A DNA stretch of 60,112 nt from an uncultured Campylobacter sp. (lineage in GTDB: Bacteria > Campylobacterota > Campylobacteria > Campylobacterales > Campylobacteraceae), in NCBI RefSeq assembly GCF_938030145.1, contig NZ_CALHGM010000017.1:1-60112 (forward strand), written 5' to 3'. Position 1 is the stretch's first letter. Every line of letters starts with the position of its first letter. A program made the translations under genes and the position numbers. Shown in pieces: positions 1-8,987 of the stretch. Under the pieces are notes generated by a model. That model searched no databases. It was given only the letters and a program-made list of their open reading frames with translations, and was not told the origin of the DNA.

Positions 1-45
1 AAAATTTTCAAATTCTAGCTTAGTGTGCTTTAACCTAAAAGAAGT

Positions 46-51
46 TATAAT
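46..51 (+). promoter_or_regulatory. Probable -10 box of the pyrG promoter
   Basis: A perfect TATAAT lies 33 bp before the pyrG start. No clear -35 hexamer is visible, which is normal for Campylobacter sigma-70 promoters. An AGGA ribosome binding site follows at about 74-77. Confidence 0.6.
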
Positions 52-83
52 CGCGGCATTAATATCAAAATTTAGGAAAACTT

Positions 84-1715
84 ATGGCAAAACAAACGAA
101 ATATATTTTCGTTACCGGCGGAGTGCTGAGCTCGCTGGGTAAGGGCATTGCAGCGGCGTCGATCGCGACGCTTTTAAAGCATGCGGGGCTTAAAGTGCGC
201 ATACTAAAGGCGGATCCTTATATCAACGTCGATCCCGGCACCATGAGTCCGCTGGAGCACGGAGAGGTTTTTGTAACCGACGACGGCGCGGAGACCGATC
301 TGGATCTTGGGCATTATGAGCGGTTCTTGGATGAAAATTTAAGCCAAGACAACAACTTTACCACGGGCAAAGTTTACAGCTCCGTCATCGAAAAGGAGCG
401 CAGGGGCGATTATCTGGGCAAGACGATCCAGGTGATCCCTCACATCGTAGGCGAGATCGTGCGCCGTATAAAAAAGGCGGGCGAGGGCAACGACGTGCTG
501 ATCGTCGAGATCGGCGGCACCGTAGGCGACATCGAGGGGCTGCCGTTTTTAGAGGCGATCCGCGCGATGAGAGTGGAGCTTGGTAGGGTAAATACGATGA
601 ATATCCACCTCACGCTCGTGCCTTTTATAAAAGTCGCGGGCGAGCTCAAAACCAAGCCTACGCAGCACAGCGTAGGCGAACTGCGCCGCATCGGCATCAG
701 CCCCGATATGATAATCTGCCGCTCCGAAATGCCGCTAAATCGCGCGCTAAAAGATAAGATCGCGCTAAGCTGCGGCGTGGATAAAAACTGCGTCATAGAA
801 AGCCCAGATAGCGCGAGCATCTATCAGATCCCACTTGCGTTTTTGAAACAAGATATTTTAACGCCGATCGCAGAGACTTTAAGCTTAAATAAGCTTGAAG
901 TCGATATGAGCAACTGGGACAGCCTAGTTAAGCGCGTCATCGTGCCTACGAACGAAACTACGATCGCCTTCGTCGGCAAATATATCGATCTGAAAGAAAG
1001 CTACAAATCCCTCACCGAGGGGATCATCCACGCGGGCGCGACGCTCGATACGCGGATAAGCTTAAAGTGGATAGATAGTGAAAAAATTGAAGCAAGCAAT
1101 GTGGATGAAATTTTCCGCGACGTAAACGGAATTTTAGTCGCGGGCGGCTTCGGTTCGCGCGGAGTGGAGGGTAAAATTTTAGCCATAAACTACGCGCGGG
1201 TGCATAAGGTGCCGTTTTTGGGCATCTGCCTAGGGATGCAGCTTGCGATGGTGGAGTTTGCGCGCAACGTCTTAAAATTGAAAAACGCCAACTCCTCGGA
1301 ATTTGACCCTCAGACCGAAGATCCGGTGATCTACCTCATCGACAGCTTCATCGACGCGAGCGGCAAAAAGCAGATCCGCACGCACAAATCCCCTATGGGC
1401 GGCACTATGCGGCTGGGCGGCTATGACTGCGACGTCAAAAAAGGCTCGCTTCTGGGTAAAATTTACGGCGAGCAAAAAACCATCCGTGAGCGCCACCGCC
1501 ACCGCTACGAAGCCAATCCGAAGTACCGCGCCGAGTTTGAAAAGCACGGGCTTATAGTCTGCGGCGAGAGCGACGGGCTTATCGAAGCGGTCGAGCTAAA
1601 AAATCATCCGTTTTTTCTGGGCGTGCAGTTTCACCCGGAATTTACCAGCCGTCTAGTGCGCCCAAATCCCGCGATTTTGGGCTTTATCGAAGCATCTATA
1701 AAAAATGCTAGGTAA
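84..1715 (+). CDS. pyrG: CTP synthase
   Basis: This enzyme makes CTP from UTP, ATP and glutamine in the cytoplasm, the last step of de novo pyrimidine nucleotide synthesis. The 543 residues are the normal full length. The N-terminal synthetase domain begins with the nucleotide loop GGVLSSLGKGIAAAS, and the C-terminal class I glutamine amidotransferase domain carries the nucleophile motif GICLGMQ and the HPEF catalytic end (VQFHPEF). The start has an AGGA box 7-10 bp upstream and a TATAAT at 46-51. The end overlaps the recJ start by 11 bp, so the two are probably co-transcribed and translationally coupled. The same order (pyrG-recJ) is found in C. jejuni. Identity is secure. Confidence 0.97.
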   Translation: MAKQTKYIFVTGGVLSSLGKGIAAASIATLLKHAGLKVRILKADPYINVDPGTMSPLEHGEVFVTDDGAETDLDLGHYERFLDENLSQDNNFTTGKVYSSVIEKERRGDYLGKTIQVIPHIVGEIVRRIKKAGEGNDVLIVEIGGTVGDIEGLPFLEAIRAMRVELGRVNTMNIHLTLVPFIKVAGELKTKPTQHSVGELRRIGISPDMIICRSEMPLNRALKDKIALSCGVDKNCVIESPDSASIYQIPLAFLKQDILTPIAETLSLNKLEVDMSNWDSLVKRVIVPTNETTIAFVGKYIDLKESYKSLTEGIIHAGATLDTRISLKWIDSEKIEASNVDEIFRDVNGILVAGGFGSRGVEGKILAINYARVHKVPFLGICLGMQLAMVEFARNVLKLKNANSSEFDPQTEDPVIYLIDSFIDASGKKQIRTHKSPMGGTMRLGGYDCDVKKGSLLGKIYGEQKTIRERHRHRYEANPKYRAEFEKHGLIVCGESDGLIEAVELKNHPFFLGVQFHPEFTSRLVRPNPAILGFIEASIKNAR

Positions 1716-3285
1716 AAATGAGATAAGGGAAATTCTAAAATCGAGATTTGCGAACGATCGGCATACTAAAATTTCTGAAATTCCCTTACCTTGCGAGCTG
1801 AAGGATACCTATAAGGCGGCTTTGCGCATAAAAACTGCCATCGAAGAAAACCAGCGCATAGCCGTAGTCGGCGATTACGATGTCGACGGTATCGTAAGCA
1901 CCGTCATAATGAGCGATTTTTTCAATCAAATAGGCGCGGATTACGTTATTAAGATCCCAAACCGCTTCACCGACGGATACGGGCTAAACAGCGAGATCAT
2001 AGGCGAGCTTGAGGATGTGGATCTCATCATCACGGTAGATAACGGCACCTCCGCGACGGAAGCTGCCGAAATTTGCGCTCAAAAGGGGATCGATCTCATC
2101 ATCACCGATCATCACATGCCCCCGCCCGTGCTGCCGCGCGCTTATGCGATAATCAATCCGAAGCAGCCTGATTGCACCTTCCCAAATATCGAAATTTGCG
2201 GCGCACAAGTAGCGTGGTATCTCGTGGGAGCGCTAAAAGAAACCCTCGGCGTGAACTACGATATGGCAAGCTCTATGGATATCCTCATCATCGCCATAAT
2301 CGCCGATATGATGGAGCTGCGCGACATGAACCGCGCGCTGCTGCGCTTCGGTATCAAGCGGCTAAATAGCTCAAACCGCGCCTGCTTCAAGGCGATAAAA
2401 GAGCATTATTTTAAAAAGCACTTCGAATTCGACGATATCAGCTATACGATCGCGCCGCTTATCAACTGCACGGGGCGGATGGACGATGCGACGATGTCGT
2501 ATAATTTCCTATGCGCCAAAAATATCAGAGAGGCAAACCACTACCTAGAGACGATAAATTCCATCAACAACTCGCGCAAAGAGGAGGAGAAAAACCTCTA
2601 CGACGAGATCGTAAAAAGCGTCGATCCGAGCGACAACGTCATCGTCGTGTGGGGTCCGCAGTGGCACGAAGGGATCATCGGCATCGTCGCAAGTCGCCTA
2701 AGCAAGACCTACAAAAAGCCCGCGATCGTCTTTAGCGTAAGCGGCTCGCGCGCCAAAGGAAGCGCGCGCAGCATCGGTAAATTCGATATTTTAGAGCTAA
2801 TCTCCTCGCAAAGCGAAATTTTAACGACCTTCGGCGGACACAAGGGCGCTGCGGGCGTGGGGATCGATCCTGCGCTACTTCAGGAGTTTAAGCGCCGCGT
2901 AAATGAGCGCATAACGCCTAAAGATCTGAGTGATTTTAACGCGCAAGACGATCTGCTGGGCGAGCTGGACGCGTCGCAGATAGACTTCGAGCTGCTTGAA
3001 ATTTTAGAATTTTACGAGCCGTACGGGCAGAAAAATCCACGCCCGCTCTTTTGTATCAAAGGCGCCCGCGCCCGCAATATCAGAGAGATCGGCAAGGAGG
3101 GCAAGCATATCAAAATGGCGCTTGACAAAAACGGCGGCAGCGTCGAGGCGCTGTTTTTCAACTACGACTTTTTGCCGCGCGCCGGCGAGCGAGTGGACGC
3201 GATCTTTACGATTAGCAAAAACAACTTCCGCGGCACGATCACGCCTGAGCTCATCATCAAGGAGCTGACTCCGAGCGAGAGCTAA
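1705..3285 (+). CDS. recJ: Single-stranded-DNA-specific exonuclease RecJ
   Basis: RecJ is a 5'-3' single-strand exonuclease acting in recombinational and mismatch repair. The DHH phosphoesterase core is visible as DYDVDGIVS (about residues 59-67), DNGTSA and ITDHHMPP. The DHHA1 part carries the GGHKGAAGVG motif (about residues 377-386), and an OB-like C-terminal domain follows. The 526 residues are on the short side for RecJ but usual for Campylobacterota. The first ATG lies inside the end of pyrG (11 bp overlap). An alternative in-frame start a few codons downstream would have no better ribosome site, so I keep the coupled start. Confidence 0.95.
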   Translation: MLGKNEIREILKSRFANDRHTKISEIPLPCELKDTYKAALRIKTAIEENQRIAVVGDYDVDGIVSTVIMSDFFNQIGADYVIKIPNRFTDGYGLNSEIIGELEDVDLIITVDNGTSATEAAEICAQKGIDLIITDHHMPPPVLPRAYAIINPKQPDCTFPNIEICGAQVAWYLVGALKETLGVNYDMASSMDILIIAIIADMMELRDMNRALLRFGIKRLNSSNRACFKAIKEHYFKKHFEFDDISYTIAPLINCTGRMDDATMSYNFLCAKNIREANHYLETINSINNSRKEEEKNLYDEIVKSVDPSDNVIVVWGPQWHEGIIGIVASRLSKTYKKPAIVFSVSGSRAKGSARSIGKFDILELISSQSEILTTFGGHKGAAGVGIDPALLQEFKRRVNERITPKDLSDFNAQDDLLGELDASQIDFELLEILEFYEPYGQKNPRPLFCIKGARARNIREIGKEGKHIKMALDKNGGSVEALFFNYDFLPRAGERVDAIFTISKNNFRGTITPELIIKELTPSES

Positions 3286-3759
3286 ATTTTAAAATTTAGG
3301 CCTGCTTGGTGGGCATTTCGCGCCGGACACGGCCTTTAAATTTAACTCTCGATCTATGAGCTAGGCCGCGCATTGCGCACTCGGCGGGTTCGCCCTACTA
3401 CAGCGCCCGTCTACTCTACTCGCCCGATATGTATTGCACGCTCGGCGCGACTTAAAAATTTAACGCGCGAGCTATGAATTTGACTTGCGATGCGAGCTCA
3501 AGCGCGCGATTTCGGGGCTAGACACAGCGCGCAAACGCAGTGCGTTATTTTCAGCTCCCGCGCGGTTTGCAAAACAGACGAAATTTTTAGGCGCGGTGAA
3601 AATAAAATTTAAACGTTTTGGAATTTTAAAATTTTGCGAGGGCGAGCGGGAGCAGGCGGGAACAAACAAGGCGATCCTAAGAATGAAATTTCGGATAAAA
3701 TTTTATGAAGCGGCGGGCGGGCTAAATTTTAAAATTTGACCCGTCCTTAAACTTATAGG
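3286..3759. other. Gene-free gap with degenerate repeats
   Basis: No convincing gene is present. Open frames here are short and have no family resemblance or ribosome site. The sequence contains loosely repeated blocks, for example a CTATGA-rich block near 3351 and again near 3470, and a GCACTCGGCGGG block near 3377 resembling GCACGCTCGGCGCG near 3431. Several AAATTT words occur, mainly in the second half. Confidence 0.5.
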
Positions 3760-4089
3760 CTAAAAAACCACCACTAAAAACCACTTAAACGGCACCGGCG
3801 CAAAGATCGCGTGCGGCAAGCCCGCAGGCATGACGATGCTTTGCCCCGCTTTTACGCGGTGCTTCTGCCCATCGATCGTGAAATCGCCCTCCCCCTCAAG
3901 CACGTAAACGAATGCGTCGCCGTCGGATTTGTGCGAGCTGATCTCCTCACCGCCGTCGAAGGCGAAAAGGGTCATATTCAGCGCAGGATTTTGTGCGAGG
4001 GTGCGCGAAATCACCTTATGAGGGGATACTTCGACTAGCGAAGCAAGCTCTACGGCCTTAGCGGCGTCGATATTTTTGATGTGTTGCAT
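3760..4089 (-). CDS. Small single-domain cupin protein
   Basis: This 109-residue protein is one conserved-barrel cupin. Cupin motif 1 is recognisable as EISSHKSDGDAFVYVLEGEG and motif 2 as the PAGLPHAI segment, with the usual spacing through a GxGxFxxxG-like strand. One metal-ligand His of motif 1 (the HxH) is reduced to a single His, so metal binding is uncertain. Such proteins are often sugar- or metal-responsive binding proteins or small enzymes, and the substrate cannot be told from sequence. The start has AAGGAGAG just upstream on the minus strand. It lies downstream of the ABC transporter-NnrS operon in the same orientation with a 66 bp gap, so it may be its last gene. Confidence 0.8.
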   Translation of the reverse strand: MQHIKNIDAAKAVELASLVEVSPHKVISRTLAQNPALNMTLFAFDGGEEISSHKSDGDAFVYVLEGEGDFTIDGQKHRVKAGQSIVMPAGLPHAIFAPVPFKWFLVVVF

Positions 4090-4155
4090 AAGCTCTCCTT
4101 GAAATGAAATTTGATCGATTGTAGCTAAAATTTAACAAGCCCGCTTTGATGAGCA

Positions 4156-6555
4156 TCAATCCGGATCCGCGCTGAAAGGATTTTTCAGAAAGATCGGGAC
4201 GAAATTTATCAGATATAGCGCGACCGCGGCGATAAAAAGCGCCGCGGGGGTCATCACGTATAAAACAAAGCTCTCGCCCGCAAAAACGGCTCTTAAACCT
4301 CCCGCGAGTAGAGCCAAAACGAGCGCCGCACGGCTTAGGCGCGGGAAGTTTAGCGGCGAAATTCCGCTGTGGCGCTGTCCGGCGATCATCCCTACGAAAA
4401 GTATCGCTCCATACATATAGCAGATCGCGATGACGTGCAGCGGCGCGGCAGCGTATCCCCCGCGGATCAGCTCCCAGCCCAACCACGCATAGCCCGCCGC
4501 GCACGCAGCCTGCAACGCGTAGTAAAACGCCATATAGTGGCGGCTTAAAATTTCGGCGTAGTGCAGCTCGCGAAGCTTCGCCAAAAACAAAAATCCGATG
4601 CCAAGCGCGATAAATCCGCACGTCGCCTCGCTTAAAAATGGCGTCGCGAGCGCCAAAGCAAAGGCGAGGAAAGCGGCTAAATTTTTGTAGATAAAATTTG
4701 GAATAAAAACGGCGTCCTTCAGCCCGCCCTCTCTTAACGCTTCGTTGCCTATGACGACGCTTATGCGGTAGCTTACGACGGCGATTGCCGCGACGTTGAT
4801 ATGCACGAAGCTAAGCAAAAACTTCTCATTCCCGTTCGCGCCATAGGCGGCAGAGCAGGCGCAAAACGCCGCAAGGACTGCCAGGATGCTAAAATTATTC
4901 GAGTTTTTATCCAGCCACAAAAGCCATGCCGCAAAGATGAAAAATATCGCCCAAAATAGCGCCGTAATCGCAGCCGCAAGCCGCAAATTTAAAAAGCTCG
5001 CGACAAAGGCTGCGATCAGGCAGGCGGCAAAGGCAAGCGAAACAGGCTTTAGCGAGCCCTCGAAGTTCGTCCAATCGGGCAGCGCGGTAAGCAAAAATGC
5101 CGCGTAGATGCACGAAGGCGCCAAAAACAGAAAATAAAACTTATGAGCGCCGACATAATCGATCGCCAGCGCATCGGGTGCTAAAAAACTAAGCGCGCCC
5201 AGCGCCGCAAAAAAGCAGGCGCAAAGAACGAAGGCGCGCATCGGATGGGAGAAAAAATTCCTCGCGCGCTCATCTTTAAATTTAGGCGCGTAAAAGCCTA
5301 GCCGCTGCGCCGGGCACGGCTCGGAATTTTTGAGCTCCTGCGGCGAAACAGGCTCGGTTCCATTTTGCGTGGAATTGGTCTTAAAATTCCGATCGGAATT
5401 TTTAGAGCTCTGCGAGAAATTTTGAACAGAATTTGGCTCGGCATGACTTTGCGCGGAGGCGTGTTTGGAATTTTGACCTTGATAGGAATTCTTGGCGCTT
5501 TGTAAGAAGCTTAGCGGTAAATTTCGCTCGTAATTTTTAACGCTCTGCGAGAAGCTCAGCGCGGAATTTGGATCGGCGCTTCTGCCGTTTTGTGAGAAGC
5601 CATGAGTGGAATTTTGATCGTAGCTTTTAGCGCTTTGCAAGAAATCATGTGCGAAATTTGGATTTTTAAAGCTTTGCGCTGGCTCGGCGTCCGAATTGCG
5701 AGCTGAATTTTTGAAATTTCGCGTAAAATTTGAAGCGGAAATTTTGAAATTTCGTGCGAAATCGAGAGCGTAAATTTTAAAATTTCGCGTAGAAATTCCG
5801 CCTGAATTTTTAAAATAATCTGCGCCAAATCCACAACGCAGACGGGCATCTGGGTTCGCACCAAATCTGCAATGTAGGCAGGCGGCACGAGCAGGGCGGT
5901 CGGATACGCGCTGTAAACGATCGCTCGCGTTAGAGCTGCATCGCAAGCTGACACTCGCGCCGGAGTCGCGGCGTGAGCGGGTATCTTGGCTTGTGCCAAC
6001 GCGCCGTAAGTCGGCTCTGGCGCTGCGATACATATCGCTACTAAATTTCGCCGAATTTCGCGCTGCAAAAACCCAGCGCACTACGCCGTTCAAGAGCACG
6101 CTCACGATATAATCGCAGTTCGCACGGCTACGCAGTTCGTATTTCGGTGTGATAAAACCGCGGTGCCAGGCGTCCTGCGAAAGGCTGTATTCGCTTGCGC
6201 TAAGATTGCAGCATCCGATGTCCCGAAAGAGCCTGTCTATGCAAGCAACGAAATCATAACATTTAGTATCCCGCAAGAGCCTGTGCCCGCCCGCACCGAC
6301 ATCAATACATCCAGAACTCCGCAAAAGCTCGCGCCCGCGTGCATCCATATCGCAGCGCCCGATGCCCCGCAAAAACCCATCTATGCGAGTGCTGAGGTCG
6401 TCGCATCTAGCGCCCGACAAATGCCCGTGATTGCGCACGCTCGGATCTCCATATGCACCAAAATCTCGTTCATACGCGTCTGAGCTGCAACGTAAGTTCA
6501 AATTTCGTGCGGAACCTCCCTGCTTGCGCGCATTAAAGATAAAATTTCTACTCAT
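4156..6555 (-). CDS. nnrS: NnrS-family haem/copper membrane protein with a ~430-residue repeat-built N-terminal extension
   Basis: The C-terminal ~365 residues (from about residue 434) are a polytopic NnrS-like protein of about 12 membrane helices. The family hallmark of a His-containing first segment followed by FLLTALPDWTNF is present. NnrS proteins are linked to nitric oxide metabolism and resistance. Normal length is 360-400 residues, but this frame has 799 with no stop. Residues 1-433 are hydrophilic and repetitive: Cys-starting units at C51, C68, C83, C99 and C115 (15-17 residues apart), an 11-residue RNFK repeat at 257, 268 and 279, and 15-residue units beginning at N300, 315, 330, 345, 375 and 390. 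The start overlaps the ATPase gene by 8 bp and has GGGGGAG upstream, so the long form is probably translated. A later start at M439 (position 5241) would give a normal-sized but slightly N-trimmed protein. Confidence 0.8.
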   Translation of the reverse strand: MSRNFIFNARKQGGSARNLNLRCSSDAYERDFGAYGDPSVRNHGHLSGARCDDLSTRIDGFLRGIGRCDMDARGRELLRSSGCIDVGAGGHRLLRDTKCYDFVACIDRLFRDIGCCNLSASEYSLSQDAWHRGFITPKYELRSRANCDYIVSVLLNGVVRWVFAARNSAKFSSDMYRSARADLRRVGTSQDTRSRRDSGASVSLRCSSNASDRLQRVSDRPARAACLHCRFGANPDARLRCGFGADYFKNSGGISTRNFKIYALDFARNFKISASNFTRNFKNSARNSDAEPAQSFKNPNFAHDFLQSAKSYDQNSTHGFSQNGRSADPNSALSFSQSVKNYERNLPLSFLQSAKNSYQGQNSKHASAQSHAEPNSVQNFSQSSKNSDRNFKTNSTQNGTEPVSPQELKNSEPCPAQRLGFYAPKFKDERARNFFSHPMRAFVLCACFFAALGALSFLAPDALAIDYVGAHKFYFLFLAPSCIYAAFLLTALPDWTNFEGSLKPVSLAFAACLIAAFVASFLNLRLAAAITALFWAIFFIFAAWLLWLDKNSNNFSILAVLAAFCACSAAYGANGNEKFLLSFVHINVAAIAVVSYRISVVIGNEALREGGLKDAVFIPNFIYKNLAAFLAFALALATPFLSEATCGFIALGIGFLFLAKLRELHYAEILSRHYMAFYYALQAACAAGYAWLGWELIRGGYAAAPLHVIAICYMYGAILFVGMIAGQRHSGISPLNFPRLSRAALVLALLAGGLRAVFAGESFVLYVMTPAALFIAAVALYLINFVPIFLKNPFSADPD
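5386..5658 (-). repeat. 45-bp coding minisatellite in the nnrS extension
   Basis: Six 15-residue units follow each other in frame (residues 300-389 of the NnrS-family protein). They share N-[SFL]-x(3)-F-[SL]-Q-S-x-K-[NS] followed by two or three variable residues, for example NSALSFSQSVKNYER and NLPLSFLQSAKNSYQ. The fifth unit is diverged and shifted by two residues. The DNA is degenerate rather than identical, so this is an old or selected repeat, and most unit borders carry an RAATTY word. Confidence 0.75.
6169..6405 (-). repeat. About 48-bp coding repeat giving regularly spaced cysteines
   Basis: Five units of 15-17 residues, residues 51-129 of the NnrS-family protein, each start with Cys (C51, C68, C83, C99, C115) and share a C-x-[DN]-hydrophobic start and a [FL][LF]R-rich end. 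The opposite strand is also open here and shows its own periodic P-Q/K-x-P pattern, as expected when the underlying DNA itself is repeated. Confidence 0.6.
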
Positions 6556-7240
6556 AATAGCTCACTCCCCCAAACTGCTCGCTTACCACGCGCTCTTCGT
6601 ACCGCTCGTCGCGTGCGTTTAGCGGCTCGTCCAGGCTCACGACGCGCCTAAGCCCCATCCCTTTGGGCTCGAGCTCGATGATCTCGTGGCTTAAGCGTGC
6701 GGCTTCGAAGCGGTCGTGTGTCACCAAAAGGCAGGCAAGCCCCTCGCGCTCGATCTTTGAGACTAAAATTTCGATCAGTACGCCGCGTAGGTCGCGATCG
6801 AGCCCTACAAACGGCTCATCAAGCAGCGTCAGATCGCAGCCGCTAAGGATCGTGCGCAAAAACGCCGTGCGCTTTTGCATACCGCCGCTTAGCTCGCGCG
6901 GGAATTTATTCAGATCGCTCGGGCTTAGCCCGATCTTTGCGGCGAGGGCGTAAATTTCGTTCACGCCGGCGGGGCTAAAAATTTCAATATTTTTAAGCGC
7001 CGTGAGGTTTGGTAGCAGGCGGTTTTCTTGAAACAAAAAGCTGATTTTCTTAAAGCCGTTTTCGATCTGCCCGCTTTTTTTATCCTCCAGCCCGCAAACC
7101 AACCGCAAAAGCGAGGTCTTACCGCAGCCGCTGGGGCCAAAAAGCGTCTTGACTTCACCCGCGCGCAGCCGCAGCGAAAAATCTGAAATTATAACGTCGC
7201 GCAGAATTTCGTAGCGCAGATTTGAAATTTTTAGCATCAT
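6548..7240 (-). CDS. ABC transporter ATP-binding protein (TauB/SsuB type)
   Basis: This is the nucleotide-binding subunit of an importer of the nitrate/sulfonate/taurine class. It shows Walker A GPSGCGKTS, the Q-loop region FLFQENRLLPNL, signature LSGGMQKR, Walker B LTLLDEP and the switch His in LLVTHD. The open frame extends upstream to 7321, but the family start is at the ATGATG just at the end of the permease gene (7240 or 7237), where the permease stop TGA overlaps the ATG. That gives about 230 residues, the usual length. Its own end overlaps the NnrS-family start by 8 bp. It works with the permease and the Tat-exported binding protein immediately upstream; the substrate is unknown. Confidence 0.9.
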   Translation of the reverse strand: MMLKISNLRYEILRDVIISDFSLRLRAGEVKTLFGPSGCGKTSLLRLVCGLEDKKSGQIENGFKKISFLFQENRLLPNLTALKNIEIFSPAGVNEIYALAAKIGLSPSDLNKFPRELSGGMQKRTAFLRTILSGCDLTLLDEPFVGLDRDLRGVLIEILVSKIEREGLACLLVTHDRFEAARLSHEIIELEPKGMGLRRVVSLDEPLNARDERYEERVVSEQFGGVSYYE

Positions 7241-8034
7241 CTGCTCCACGGCATCAGTAAAATTTGAAGCGGCTTGGTCACGAGATAATCGAAAAGCGCC
7301 GTAAAGGCTATGACTAGGCACACATATGCCATGACCTCGACCGTATCGATATTGACGCGCGCTTCGGCGATCTTTGCGCCGACGCCGTCGTTCGCGCCCA
7401 AAAGCTCCGCCATCACAAGCACCTTCGCGCCGTTGCTGACCGCGACGTAGATCGCAGGAAGCAGCCGCTCGATTAGGTGCGGTGCGTAGAGGTAGCGCAG
7501 TTTTTTTAAAATTGAGCTTTTGTAGCTGTCGAAAAGCTCGGTGTATTCGATGCTCACGCTAGCCATCGCCTGCGCCGCGGACGCAAAAGTCATCGGCGCG
7601 ACTACGATAACGACGGTAAAAAGTACGCTTTTATCGCCAAAATGAAACCAAAATATCGCAAGCACGATCCAGACGATGGGCGGAGTCGAAAGAAGCACGG
7701 TGATTAGCGGGTTTAAAAAGGCTCGCAGGCTTTTAAAATACCCCGCCGCAAGCCCGCTGCAAATCCCCGCAAAAAGCGCGAGGAAGGTGCCTGCAAGCGC
7801 GCGCTTAAGCGACAGGGCTAGATCGTTTGCAGCGAAATTTTTTAAAATTTCGCACGCCTTAAAAAAAACAGCCGCGGGTTCTGGCAGAATGAGCGGCCCG
7901 TAAGCCTCGCTCGCCACCTGCCAAATGGCTATGAAAAAGCACACCGCCCCTAGGCTCGCAAAGCCGCCCCACAGATAGTCTATGACGTAAAACGCGGGGT
8001 TTTGAGCTTTGCGAATTTTATCGATTTTTAGCAT
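7237..8034 (-). CDS. ABC transporter permease (TauC/SsuC type)
   Basis: An inner-membrane permease of 265 residues with about six membrane helices. It belongs to the BPD_transp_1 superfamily of nitrate/sulfonate/taurine importers. The cytoplasmic EAA-like loop is seen around SVSIEYTELFDSYKSS followed by the LPAIYVAVSNGAKVLVMAELLGA region typical of this family. The start overlaps the end of the binding-protein gene by 7 bp, and the end overlaps the ATPase start by a few bases, so the four genes are a tightly coupled operon. No other permease is nearby, so it is likely a homodimer. Confidence 0.9.
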   Translation of the reverse strand: MLKIDKIRKAQNPAFYVIDYLWGGFASLGAVCFFIAIWQVASEAYGPLILPEPAAVFFKACEILKNFAANDLALSLKRALAGTFLALFAGICSGLAAGYFKSLRAFLNPLITVLLSTPPIVWIVLAIFWFHFGDKSVLFTVVIVVAPMTFASAAQAMASVSIEYTELFDSYKSSILKKLRYLYAPHLIERLLPAIYVAVSNGAKVLVMAELLGANDGVGAKIAEARVNIDTVEVMAYVCLVIAFTALFDYLVTKPLQILLMPWSR

Positions 8035-8987
8035 AGAAAAAACTCGTCCTTAGGCATCGCGCCGCCGAGGAGCTTAGGGTTAAATTCCATCAAAATTTCA
8101 TAAAATTTCAAAAGCTCGTCCTTGATCTCGCTAGGTTTTTTGACGCATAAATTCGACGTATCGATGCTCATAAATATCGCAGGCGGCGGCGCAGGGAAGA
8201 AATTCGTCCCGATCGCCGCGGCGCTTTGTTTGTTCGCTTTGATCCACACAAGCGCGTCTGCCAGATCGGCGTTTAAAATTTCAAAATCCGCCTTTTTCGC
8301 GGCGTAAAAATCGGTATCTGCGATGATGCCTGCTTGCGGGATGATGGGCTTTACCGAAAACGCCTGCGCCCACATATCGCTTAAATTTGCCCCTCGCTGC
8401 ACGGCGATACCCGATACTTTGCCCTTTAAGATCATGGCGCTTGCTAGCGGCTCCACCGTGATCGCGACGTCGTAGTCCTTGGCCAAAAACAGCTGCGCGC
8501 TCTCTGCGGGGCTGGCGGTGTAATCGATGTTTAGCCCGCTAATGCCCTGCTTTTTCGCTATGGCTCGCACGATGATGTCTAGCATGTCATTTTTAAAAGG
8601 CATGACGATCTTTTTGCCCTTCAGCTGCGCAAATTCCGTTATCTTCTCGCCCTTGCTCATCACGAAATTTAGCCCCTCGGTGAGGATATTTACCATGCCA
8701 ATCTTGCGCCCTTGATTTGCGAGGTTCACTCCCACGTTGCTCGGGCTCATCATAACCTTGTACTCGCCGTTTGCCACGCCCGCGCGCAGCTGATCGGGAT
8801 CGCGCCAAAGCTCAAGCCTGGCGTCGTATTTTTTGCCGATCTGCCCCTGCATGCACGCAACGCCGATGATGAGGCTAGGCATCGCGGGCGCGCCGTAGAT
8901 AGCGAAGGCCTCCTTTGCAAAAAGAGGGCTAGCAAGCCCGCTAGCCGCCAACGCGGACGTTAGTTTTAAGAAATTTCTTCTTTGCAT
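8028..8987 (-). CDS. Tat-exported ABC transporter substrate-binding protein (NMT1/TauA-like)
   Basis: This 319-residue periplasmic binding protein heads the operon. The N-terminus MQRRNFLKLTSALAASG is a twin-arginine signal followed by an AxA-type site near FAKEAFA, so it should be exported folded through Tat. The mature part resembles NMT1/THI5-like proteins (nitrate, sulfonate, taurine, thiamine precursor), with a central PxGE-like surface motif replaced by EKITEFAQLKGKKI. A GGAG-type ribosome site (GAGGAGAAG) precedes the start. Tat export of a simple binding protein suggests a cofactor, or a physical link to redox proteins, which fits the nnrS gene downstream. Substrate is not determinable. 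Confidence 0.85.
   Translation of the reverse strand: MQRRNFLKLTSALAASGLASPLFAKEAFAIYGAPAMPSLIIGVACMQGQIGKKYDARLELWRDPDQLRAGVANGEYKVMMSPSNVGVNLANQGRKIGMVNILTEGLNFVMSKGEKITEFAQLKGKKIVMPFKNDMLDIIVRAIAKKQGISGLNIDYTASPAESAQLFLAKDYDVAITVEPLASAMILKGKVSGIAVQRGANLSDMWAQAFSVKPIIPQAGIIADTDFYAAKKADFEILNADLADALVWIKANKQSAAAIGTNFFPAPPPAIFMSIDTSNLCVKKPSEIKDELLKFYEILMEFNPKLLGGAMPKDEFFLC

Noticed and set aside
3485..3739. Plus-strand frame of 84 codons before the cupin gene
   Set aside because: Overlaps repeat-like DNA, has no ribosome site and no recognisable domain.
6163..6483. Plus-strand frame of 106 codons with periodic Pro-Gln motifs
   Set aside because: It is the reverse strand of the nnrS repeat block; periodicity there follows from the DNA repeat, and the minus frame is tied to the operon.
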